Shown: positions 1 to 5,991 of the stretch, one piece after another
Position numbering within the stretch: position 1 is the stretch's first letter
How the letters are laid out: each line of letters opens with the position of its first letter
NCBI GenBank assembly: GCA_002724825.1
Contig: PBPU01000085.1
Coordinates: forward strand, 1 to 15,702
From: Acidimicrobiaceae bacterium
GTDB taxonomy: Bacteria > Actinomycetota > Acidimicrobiia > Acidimicrobiales > UBA8592
DNA length: 15,702 bases
Direction of reading: 5' to 3'
The notes under the pieces: generated by a model
The model's input: only the letters and a program-made list of their open reading frames with translations
Database searches by the model: none
What the model was told of the DNA's origin: nothing
Made by a program: the position numbers and the translations under genes

Positions 1-55
1 ACCCCCGACCCCCTGCGCGTCATGCAGGTGCTCTAGCCAACTGAGCTAACGGCCC
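1..55 (-). tRNA. tRNA-Val (anticodon GAC), 3' part cut off by window edge
   Basis: On the minus strand the sequence begins with acceptor strand GGGCCGT, then TA and the D-stem GCTC. The anticodon stem CCTGC/GCAGG closes the loop ATGACGC, with T33 followed by GAC. GAC reads GUC valine codons. The T-arm and 3' acceptor strand lie outside the window, so the acceptor stem cannot be checked. It belongs with the Cys and Gly tRNAs upstream on the same strand. Confidence 0.88.
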
Positions 56-104
56 TAGACGGATGATGCTATCAGTCAAAATTCCTTGTTGCTCATTCTT
101 TAGA

Positions 105-872
105 CTATGTATGGCGCTTAAAACCTGATAGGCCAGCCAAGAGTGAAATTACTGAGCCCCCTAAGACCGCCCAGAGACCTAAATCGAAATCCAGCTTTGC
201 GTTGCTGGCAAAAGCTGCATCAATAGTGGGAAACCGCTCTATAAGATTTTCCGGAATGTTATTTGAAGTGCTAGCTATATCGACAATGCTGTAAATAGAA
301 AGGGCTACAGCGACTCCGGCGCTGATGATCATTGCAAGTCCAACCCAGCGTTTCCTCTGTCCGGAAAGAAATAAACCGGCAAGGAAAGCACATATTCCTC
401 CAGTTATTAACGTCCCAATCCCGTTAGAATCACCTATCCCCTCAACAACACCAGTTGTCAAACTTCCACCGGCAGTAGCCCAATCAAGGAAAGAACCAAT
501 AACAAGCAATATTGCCCCAATAACTCCTAGAGATCCTGAAAATAAGTCCGGAGGAAAAACAGGTCGAACTGGCTGATGCACGGCGGTTGGAGCTCTCTCT
601 GTAAGGGTCGTAAATTTTGGGTCAGTATCGTCAACGGCTTTCCCACCACCTATAACTAGAATAGGCTCCCCCTCATCAGGCTGTTCTCCCCATCCGTATG
701 TTCGTGAGAAGTACTCTGGAAGACTTTCTTCATTCTCCTCATTCGACTCCGCCGAAGGCCCAAGGGGAGCTGTCGAAGTTTCACCGTTGTCTTTACTGGA
801 TGAAACATGGCGTGGATACCATTGCCCATCCTTATCTTGCCACCAGTCAGGACCGCGAGGAACATCACTCAT
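105..872 (-). CDS. DUF2510-like N-terminal motif, four-helix membrane protein
   Basis: This 255-residue protein has no specific function I can name. Residues 7-21 (GPDWWQDKDGQWYPR) resemble the short W-Y-P motif of DUF2510, which is common at the N-terminus of actinobacterial membrane proteins. A hydrophilic, acidic, probably disordered linker follows (about 22-108). Four predicted membrane helices come next at about 113-131, 151-171, 176-198 and 231-251, with a polar loop at 199-230, so the N-terminal region is probably cytoplasmic. The ATG at 872 lacks a clear Shine-Dalgarno sequence, and the DUF2510-like segment begins right after it, which supports this start. The gene lies between tRNA-Cys and tRNA-Val on the same strand, about 50 bases from each. 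It may be a small integral membrane sensor or scaffold, but that is a guess. Confidence 0.8.
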   Translation of the reverse strand: MSDVPRGPDWWQDKDGQWYPRHVSSSKDNGETSTAPLGPSAESNEENEESLPEYFSRTYGWGEQPDEGEPILVIGGGKAVDDTDPKFTTLTERAPTAVHQPVRPVFPPDLFSGSLGVIGAILLVIGSFLDWATAGGSLTTGVVEGIGDSNGIGTLITGGICAFLAGLFLSGQRKRWVGLAMIISAGVAVALSIYSIVDIASTSNNIPENLIERFPTIDAAFASNAKLDFDLGLWAVLGGSVISLLAGLSGFKRHT

Positions 873-925
873 ATCTGAAGAATAGTTCGACTCAAGTCCC
901 CTCGCATGAATCTTGAATGTGTTTG

Positions 926-1000
926 AGCGCCGGGCGGGATTTGAACCCGCGATTGTACGGCTTTGCAGGCCGCTCCCTTAGGCCACTCGGGCACCGACGC
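926..1000 (-). tRNA. tRNA-Cys (anticodon GCA)
   Basis: Read on the minus strand, the 7-bp acceptor stem is GCGTCGG/CCGGCGC (one G-U pair) with discriminator T at 926. The anticodon stem GCGGC/GCCGT encloses the loop CTGCAAA, giving anticodon GCA. The T-arm GCGGG-TTCAAAT-CCCGC is complete. The genome does not encode the 3' CCA (the next bases are CAA), so CCA must be added enzymatically. Confidence 0.95.
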
Positions 1001-1081
1001 TTGTCTAGCACTATCGTGCTTTCACAAATAGTACCCTATTCCGATCAAATACCGATCAGCTACAGAGTAATAGTTTTCCTG

Positions 1082-1154
1082 AGCGGATGACCGGCCTCGA
1101 ACCGGCGACCTCAACCTTGGCAAGGTTGCGCTCTACCAACTGAGCTACATCCGC
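1082..1154 (-). tRNA. tRNA-Gly (anticodon GCC)
   Basis: The minus strand gives acceptor stem GCGGATG/CATCCGC with discriminator T, D-arm GCTCAGTTGGTAGAGC, and anticodon stem CAACC/GGTTG around loop TTGCCAA (anticodon GCC). The T-arm is GCCGG-TTCGAGG-CCGGT, whose outermost G-T is a wobble pair. CCA is not encoded. It is the promoter-proximal member of the tRNA group. Confidence 0.96.
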
Positions 1155-1163
1155 AGAGACTCA

Positions 1164-1193
1164 AGTATAGGAAACAGAAAGAGAAATAAGCAA
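1164..1193 (-). promoter_or_regulatory. Sigma70-type promoter for tRNA-Gly
   Basis: On the minus strand a -10 box TATACT (1164-1169) is preceded by an 18-bp spacer and a -35-like TTGCTT (1188-1193, 4 of 6 matches). The -10 box ends 9 bases before the mature tRNA 5' end. Its position immediately upstream of a stable RNA gene makes it credible, though the -35 match is only moderate. Confidence 0.55.
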
Positions 1194-1221
1194 TCAGAGG
1201 TAAATGGAAAAACAATACTTC

Positions 1222-1238
1222 TAGAAATACCATTTCTA
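1222..1238 (-). terminator. Weak terminator-like hairpin downstream of the metX operon
   Basis: A perfect 7-bp inverted repeat, TAGAAAT-(3)-ATTTCTA, lies just past the stop of the small hypothetical gene. On the minus strand a T-rich tract (TTGTTTTT) follows, but only after a GAAGTA gap. The stem is AT-rich and the T tract is displaced, so intrinsic termination is plausible but not convincing. Confidence 0.3.
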
Positions 1239-1248
1239 TATTTTCAAT

Positions 1249-1464
1249 TCAGCCTCGAAGATCTATCTTCAGAGTGAGCACGCCATCGACAAGGGAACCT
1301 TTTGCGTCTCCAATGATTGCATAGTCCATATAATCTTTCTGGGCTTGCTCTATAAAGAGTTGTCGCTCTTCACCGCCAACAGGCGGGAGATCTCTTTTTT
1401 TCACTGCAGCAGCTCTAGCTTGAAAGCGTTGAACCATTGCTTCTATATCAAATTCATTTTCCAT
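1249..1464 (-). CDS. Small conserved hypothetical protein (71 aa)
   Basis: This is a soluble 71-residue protein starting MENEFDIEAMVQRFQARA, rich in charged and helix-forming residues. Its C-terminal half (DYMDYAIIGDAKGSLVDGVL, then a few more residues) looks like a beta-rich end that closes the chain. I recall similar short proteins in actinobacteria but cannot attach a function. A TTG at 1482 would give 77 residues (adding MLYADC). Neither start has a clear Shine-Dalgarno sequence, and I prefer the ATG because the added residues look unlike the rest. It follows the preceding small membrane gene by only a few bases, so it is probably the last gene of the metX-led operon. Confidence 0.72.
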   Translation of the reverse strand: MENEFDIEAMVQRFQARAAAVKKRDLPPVGGEERQLFIEQAQKDYMDYAIIGDAKGSLVDGVLTLKIDLRG

Positions 1465-1486
1465 GCAATCAGCATAGAGCAAGTGA

Positions 1487-1891
1487 CTACAAGTCTGCAG
1501 AACCAGCGGCTCCTCTGCTTCGAGAACCAGATCCTAAACTCGTAAGTTTGCTTTTGGCTCGATCAATCACCTTTAGGAGTTTTCGAAAGGTAGTTTCTTT
1601 TTTACTTAATAGGTCTTCACCATGCTCATCGATAAAGCGGGTTCGTGCCCACTGACCTGTCCTGCGCCAGTAGTACCATAACCCGACAAGAGCTACAGCA
1701 GCAATGACTATTAAGGCGATTACCGCCCTTCTCACTTCGAATGACGAAGTTATAAGTTGTGAAGTTTCATTTTCTCCAGGAATGTAATCTTTGTCAGACT
1801 CTGTTATCTGCGCAAGAACTAAATCTGTTTGGCCTATTAGATAAATAAGGTTCAGGGTAAGAGCACTTGCATACATACTGGCTTTTTTCAT
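1487..1891 (-). CDS. Small secreted/membrane protein with signal peptide and one TM helix
   Basis: The family is not recognised. The 134-residue product begins with a signal-peptide-like segment: MKK, then a hydrophobic stretch to about residue 28 ending ...LVLAQ. A short acidic extracytoplasmic region follows (about 29-52), then one transmembrane helix (about 55-75) closed by WYYWRR. The tail of about 58 residues is basic, with serine/glycine at the very C-terminus. If the signal is cleaved, the topology is type I with a cytoplasmic tail; if not, it is a two-helix hairpin. The ATG lies 6 bases after the stop of the DNA glycosylase gene, so the two are surely cotranscribed. Confidence 0.72.
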   Translation of the reverse strand: MKKASMYASALTLNLIYLIGQTDLVLAQITESDKDYIPGENETSQLITSSFEVRRAVIALIVIAAVALVGLWYYWRRTGQWARTRFIDEHGEDLLSKKETTFRKLLKVIDRAKSKLTSLGSGSRSRGAAGSADL

Positions 1892-1897
1892 CCCGAG

Positions 1898-2683
1898 TTA
1901 CCCTTTCTGATGCTCAGGACAAGAATAGGTTGTTCTCCCCCCAACCTTGTATCTTTCTAAAGGAATTCCGTCCTTTGGGCATAACCCACCCCCTACTCTG
2001 TGATCTTGAAGACTTCCCATATGGGATCCCCCTAGAGACGTTAATTCATTGATGGTCTTTAAAAAAAGCTTGTACAAAGTTCGCATTTCGTCTTTACTCA
2101 AGGAGTCTGATGGTCGCCGAGGGTCGATAGAAGACCGCCAAAGAATTTCATCTGCTAACAGATTCCCCAACCCTGCGACCCTGCTTTGATCCATTAATCT
2201 AGCTTTAATTGGACGCGATGACCCCATAAGTACGCTTAGAAGTTCTTGTTCCGTAACTACATACAGATCGAAACCAAGCGAACTAAGATCAGGATTCAGC
2301 TCCACACCACCTAGACGCCGAGGGTCGCGAATCCGCATACTCCCACCATCGGAGAAATGCACTACAAAACGATCCCAAGAAGGCTCGTCCCTCTCACTGG
2401 AATATTCTAAAAATTTAATGGGCGCAGATCCATCAATAATAATCCTTCCTGTCATACCAAAACGGATTCCCAAAATTTCTCCATCAACAGTTTCCAGATA
2501 GAGTAACTTACCGATACGTTTCGCATGCAAGAACCTGCTCCCTACTAAAGTTTCTTCAAGCAAGTGTCTAGAAGTTTGCCCCTTCAAATACAGCGAATCA
2601 TCGGCCACTATCGAAGAAATTGTTCGAGAAAGAGCTGCTTCTGCCCCTCTCCGGTAGTACTCAACTTCTATCCCTTCAGGCAT
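1898..2683 (-). CDS. Fpg/Nei-family DNA glycosylase/AP lyase
   Basis: This is a base-excision repair enzyme that removes oxidised bases and nicks the abasic site. The protein starts MPEGIEVEYY, so after Met removal Pro is the N-terminal nucleophile and the following Glu the catalytic acid; PEG resembles the Nei branch more than the PELPE of Fpg. Further family landmarks are Lys59 in the KRIGKLLYL hairpin, FGMTGR (75-80), DPRRLG (120-125) and the helix-two-turn-helix around RVAGLGNLLADEIL (168-181). The C-terminal finger keeps the DNA-contacting Arg250, but its metal site is unusual: C235-x2-D238 and C255-x2-H258 instead of four cysteines. The length of 261 is slightly short of typical Fpg. 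Start support: GAGAGG just before the ATG. Substrate preference (8-oxoG or pyrimidines) cannot be told. It sits 23 bases behind metX. Confidence 0.9.
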   Translation of the reverse strand: MPEGIEVEYYRRGAEAALSRTISSIVADDSLYLKGQTSRHLLEETLVGSRFLHAKRIGKLLYLETVDGEILGIRFGMTGRIIIDGSAPIKFLEYSSERDEPSWDRFVVHFSDGGSMRIRDPRRLGGVELNPDLSSLGFDLYVVTEQELLSVLMGSSRPIKARLMDQSRVAGLGNLLADEILWRSSIDPRRPSDSLSKDEMRTLYKLFLKTINELTSLGGSHMGSLQDHRVGGGLCPKDGIPLERYKVGGRTTYSCPEHQKG

Positions 2684-2706
2684 GACCTCTCAACTTATAC
2701 AGTGGC

Positions 2707-3969
2707 TTAGCTCTGAAGAAGCGAACGGAGAACATCTCCTACACCTTCTGCTGCTAGAAGGAATCCATCATGCCCATTTGAATCGTCAATTTCAACGTAA
2801 ATGCATTCACCGCCTGCTTCACAAATGAGTCGTTGTATTTCACTTTGTTGATGAGGCGGGTACAGAGAATCAGTGCTGATGCTGGCTGTCGCGACAGTTG
2901 CGGAGATTCTTTTGACGGCTTCTTCCATGGAAATTCGGCCTCGGGCGAGGTCATGTGTATCCATGGCCCGATTAAGAACGAGATATGAATTGGCGTCGAA
3001 ACGGCGAACCAACTTTTCTCCGTGATAATCCAAATAGGATTCGACTTGAAAGCGATCCCATAGGCCAAAGAGCGAATCCTTTTCTACAAGCGATCTTCCG
3101 AAACGTTTTTGGAAGCTTTCATCGCTTCGGTAATGTATCTGCGCAATCGCTCGCGCTATTGCAAGACCGGCATAAGGGCCTTCCCCTGGTTCAGCGTCAT
3201 AGTAATCCCCGCCTCTCCATCTGGGATCTAACGCTAGTGCTGACCTTCCTACAGCACTCCATGCTATTTGCTGCGAACTGGCTGCTAAGGCGGTTGCTAT
3301 TGGCGCAATGCGCAGAACGCGTTCAGGGAACATAGCTGCCCATTCAAGGACTTGCATGCCTCCCATTGACCCCCCTATAACAGCATGCCATTGGCCTACT
3401 CCAAGGTGATCAGCGACCTTTGCTTGCGCTCGAACAATGTCGCGAATCGTTATCTCTGGGAATCGCGACCCATATGGGCGGCCGATGTGCGGGTCTAGTG
3501 AGGATGGCCCTGTGCTTCCTTGGCACCCACCAAGAACATTTATACAGACAACAAAATACTCATTTGTATCCACTGCCTTTCCAGGGCCAATCACTTCATC
3601 CCACCAGCCTTTTGTTGGGTGGGCAGTGTTGCTTTCTCCGGTCACGTGTGAATCTCCGGTTAATGCGTGACATACAAGCACAGCATTAGAGGAGTCACTG
3701 TTTAGGGTTCCCCATGTTTCGTATGCTTGGACAACTTCAGCGAGGCTACCACCAGGTTCGAGAGCGAACGGATAACCGTCAGTTATGGTCAAGAAGCGAC
3801 GATGACCTACAGGGTCTCCAGGAAACCATGCGCCAGAAACTGGAAGATCGGTTGAGTAGTCTCGTGGGTGCGCGGGAACAGCATTTACAGACCCTTCACT
3901 TGGGCCCTGACCACCTTCAATAATGTCTAACCTTGGTCCTTTAGATTTTGCACGTCTCACGAGTTCCAT
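2707..3969 (-). CDS. metX: Homoserine O-acetyltransferase (alpha/beta hydrolase)
   Basis: This enzyme activates homoserine as its O-acyl ester for methionine synthesis in the cytoplasm. Visible signatures are the nucleophile elbow GGSMGGMQVLEW with Ser201, the acid Asp367 in STDSLYPPHQQ, and His400 in SNGHDGFL. The region CINVLGGCQGSTGPSS (142-157) is a family hallmark. The annotated start carries about 50 extra residues before the usual beginning near FLTITDGYPF. It is nevertheless well supported by AGAAGGA placed 4 bases before the ATG. Some MetX-type enzymes use succinyl-CoA rather than acetyl-CoA, and the donor cannot be decided by eye. A candidate SAM riboswitch occupies the leader, consistent with repression when SAM is plentiful. 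The gene probably heads an operon with the DNA glycosylase and two small genes. Confidence 0.95.
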   Translation of the reverse strand: MELVRRAKSKGPRLDIIEGGQGPSEGSVNAVPAHPRDYSTDLPVSGAWFPGDPVGHRRFLTITDGYPFALEPGGSLAEVVQAYETWGTLNSDSSNAVLVCHALTGDSHVTGESNTAHPTKGWWDEVIGPGKAVDTNEYFVVCINVLGGCQGSTGPSSLDPHIGRPYGSRFPEITIRDIVRAQAKVADHLGVGQWHAVIGGSMGGMQVLEWAAMFPERVLRIAPIATALAASSQQIAWSAVGRSALALDPRWRGGDYYDAEPGEGPYAGLAIARAIAQIHYRSDESFQKRFGRSLVEKDSLFGLWDRFQVESYLDYHGEKLVRRFDANSYLVLNRAMDTHDLARGRISMEEAVKRISATVATASISTDSLYPPHQQSEIQRLICEAGGECIYVEIDDSNGHDGFLLAAEGVGDVLRSLLQS

Positions 3970-4057
3970 TTTATCCTTCTTCTAAATAGACACCCTTCGG
4001 TAAGTGATAAGTTGTACTTTCTATTTTCTCACACTTTTTTGCTTAGCTTTCGGCTAA
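3970..4057 (-). promoter_or_regulatory. Probable expression platform of the metX riboswitch
   Basis: Between the aptamer and the metX ATG lie a 5-bp hairpin TTAGC-CGAAA-GCTAA (4043-4057), an A-rich linker, and GGGTGTC (plus coordinates 3989-3995), which is exactly complementary to GACACCC in P3 (4091-4097). The segment CCGAAGGGT of P4 also recurs here as ACCGAAGGGTGTC. The Shine-Dalgarno AGAAGGA follows closely. No hairpin with a U-run is present, so control of translation initiation is more likely than transcription termination. The switching mechanism is inferred from complementarity only. Confidence 0.4.
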
Positions 4058-4061
4058 ACCC

Positions 4062-4138
4062 CATCCTAACCCTTCGGCTAGTGGCACCTTGGGTGTCAAT
4101 CCCAGGTTGCCGTGTTCATTAATGAACAACTCTTGATG
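4062..4138 (-). ncRNA. SAM riboswitch aptamer (SAM-I/SAM-IV clan) in metX leader
   Basis: Read on the minus strand, the leader shows the SAM-I/SAM-IV core in order. CATC-AAGAG forms the P1 5' strand and J1/2. P2 is the palindrome TGTTCATTAATGAACA (4113-4128). The invariant GGCAACC is at 4105-4111. P3 (4087-4106) has CC-TGGG pairing with CCCA-A-GG, including the characteristic bulged A before GG. GGTGCCA follows, then P4 (4066-4081), a 6-bp stem with a GAAG loop and one G-U pair. GATG (4062-4065) closes P1. P2 is a plain hairpin without a kink-turn, which points to SAM-IV or the SAM-I/IV variant rather than classical SAM-I. P1 is short (4 bp). The P4 G-U pair becomes an A-C mismatch on the other strand, supporting minus-strand transcription. 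The gene served is metX, about 90 bases downstream. Confidence 0.78.
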
Positions 4139-4190
4139 TACTGTCAGTCAACCAGCATTTGACAGAAACTCCAACATAGACGCTGAATTG

Positions 4191-5921
4191 CTAGCGCCAT
4201 GCGGGCAGGCGATTTAACCACCATTCAAAAACATCGTTACCCGTCTCATACGCTTTTGCTGTTTCTTGGCCGAGCTTGTGAAGGCAGGATGCCCAAACTG
4301 ATTCTGAATCTGCCAAGTACGCTTGTTGTGCATATTCTGCTCCTTGTTCCCACTGAACAGTTCGTTCTGGAAGAGGTATCTCGCTAACTTGGGTAGCTGA
4401 CAACTTCAAAGTATCCGATGACATAGCCGCTCCAGCAGCTCTAGCGAAAGCTGTAGCGCTAGCAGCGGGCGAGCTAAGCGCTGCAGATATTAACCAAATA
4501 TTTTCGTAATCACACTCCACAGAAATAACTGGCGTTGAAGGAACGAGACTACCTTCAGGATCTGGAAGCACTTCAAGGACTTTAGTTTGAGTTGCTACTA
4601 GAATCTTTGGCCTCAAACGATCCTTTACCCAATGGAAGAGTTCTAAATTACCTTTCTTCAATGCGTCTAAGTCGACTACCGGCTCAACCCAGCTTTTGTT
4701 TGCGTATCGAAATGCACCTTGCCCCCAGCGATTACGGAACGGGTCTATCATTCCCACCGTAATAAGTGGCGCCCAATCTCCCTGACAGAGGTGCTTCTCG
4801 GAGACATAGTCTTTGAGCCCATAGAATTGATCCCGGAATCCTGCAGTAGATGAGGAAATGTTTTTTAATTCTGGCCCCTGAAGATTAACACAGGGAACTC
4901 CACTGGATGCAGAAATAATTTCAGTCCAATTATCCTTTTTCTCTCTGTTTATTGGGGGTCTTTCCTCTATCTCAGGGCCCTCCCACAGTTTCAGTTGGGA
5001 TTCTCCTCCTATGGGGCCAAAGATCGGCGCGCAGACATGCACACCGGCTTCGAATATATCTGACCCACCAATCCACATACCCATAAGGCCCAGTTGCTCT
5101 TCGAGGTTTTCTCGTATTGGGAGAGAATCAGCTGCTGAGAGAAAAGATTGCGGCTGAATCATAAGCAATATCCCCTTTTCTGAGAGCATCGATGACCCAA
5201 CAAGAAGGAAAAACCCCGCTGTATCTGCATATGGGCCAGCGGAGGTCTTCCAACGCTCTCGAAGTTCATTTGTTAAGTCTAAAGATCGAACAGTCTGATG
5301 TTGAAGCTGATTTTGGAAAGGTGGGTTGCCTATCACTGCTGAGAAACCCTTACTAGGTGGTGATTGGAAGGCATCTATACCAGTTTCTAATGAGTTAGCA
5401 GTTACAAGATTGTTATCAGTAACAACCCATTGATCTTCAGAAGCCCAAAGCGCTAAGGCTGTTTTAGTTACTCGAATAGCATCTGGGTCCAGATCAATAC
5501 CCCATAAGAGGTCCTTAACAATAATCGTAGGAGAAATACCAAATGTTCGAAAAACGTTTGCCGCGGCAAGTAGAAATGAACCTCCCCCCACTGAGGGATC
5601 ACATATAGGGCCGGGAGGAGCCTTGCTTAAAGCAATGTCAGTCAGCTTCTGCGCGACTTCGGTGGGAGTGTAGTGAACACCACTGTTACGGCGAATAGAG
5701 GAGTCTAAGCATTGTTCATAGGCCGCACCAACCAGTTCTGGTGTATATTCGATTTCGCTCGGGGCTAGCAGATTTCCGCAGGAAAGAAGTTCAGGCTCCG
5801 AAGAGTCTCGGGGCAGCCCTTTATTAATCGCGACTCCTCTAGCTATTGCTGCAGCTATCTGGATCGGGGTAGATCCGTCTCTCAAAGATTTTTTGAGCCA
5901 TTCGATTAATGATGGATTCAT
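4191..5921 (-). CDS. Solitary N6-adenine DNA methyltransferase (Eco57I/TaqI-like)
   Basis: This enzyme transfers the SAM methyl group to adenine N6 in DNA. Numbered from the ATG at 5921, the protein has 576 residues. An R-x-x-x-G-x-x-YTP segment (about 77-86) is typical just before the catalytic domain of these enzymes. Motif I DPSVGGGSFL is near 108-117, motif II GIDLDP near 141-146, and the catalytic motif IV NPPF near 199-202. The C-terminal half resembles the TaqI/Eco57I-type specificity domain, with a hydrophobic PST-x-x-V strand region. I see no PD-(D/E)xK or HNH nuclease motif and no restriction gene nearby, so it looks like an orphan methylase. A GTG at 5933 would add four residues (MWFP); neither start has a clear ribosome binding site. 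It lies 70 bases after the helicase stop. Confidence 0.88.
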   Translation of the reverse strand: MNPSLIEWLKKSLRDGSTPIQIAAAIARGVAINKGLPRDSSEPELLSCGNLLAPSEIEYTPELVGAAYEQCLDSSIRRNSGVHYTPTEVAQKLTDIALSKAPPGPICDPSVGGGSFLLAAANVFRTFGISPTIIVKDLLWGIDLDPDAIRVTKTALALWASEDQWVVTDNNLVTANSLETGIDAFQSPPSKGFSAVIGNPPFQNQLQHQTVRSLDLTNELRERWKTSAGPYADTAGFFLLVGSSMLSEKGILLMIQPQSFLSAADSLPIRENLEEQLGLMGMWIGGSDIFEAGVHVCAPIFGPIGGESQLKLWEGPEIEERPPINREKKDNWTEIISASSGVPCVNLQGPELKNISSSTAGFRDQFYGLKDYVSEKHLCQGDWAPLITVGMIDPFRNRWGQGAFRYANKSWVEPVVDLDALKKGNLELFHWVKDRLRPKILVATQTKVLEVLPDPEGSLVPSTPVISVECDYENIWLISAALSSPAASATAFARAAGAAMSSDTLKLSATQVSEIPLPERTVQWEQGAEYAQQAYLADSESVWASCLHKLGQETAKAYETGNDVFEWWLNRLPAWR

Positions 5922-5991
5922 AGGGAACCACACGAAACATTCATACCTAAAAGTTTACGAGTGTTTCACGGTGAAAAAACTATATGCTTCC

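Noticed and set aside
1008..1056. Small hairpin AGCAC-GATA-GTGCT and doubled CCGATCA between tRNA-Cys and tRNA-Gly
   Set aside because: Short, not followed by a T tract, and of a size expected by chance; possibly a processing region but unsupported.
1..1154. Integration site of a mobile element at the tRNA genes
   Set aside because: No integrase, no direct repeat of a tRNA 3' end and no phage-like gene is present in the window.
3420..3689. Plus-strand open frame of 89 codons inside metX
   Set aside because: The minus-strand frame is a complete homoserine acetyltransferase with all catalytic motifs; the plus frame has no recognisable domain and is an antisense shadow.
4141..4165. Inverted repeat CTGTCA...TGACAG just upstream of the SAM aptamer
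   Set aside because: Only 6 bp with a 13-base loop and no T-run, and alternative pairings overlap. It could extend P1 or be chance, so it is not called as a feature.
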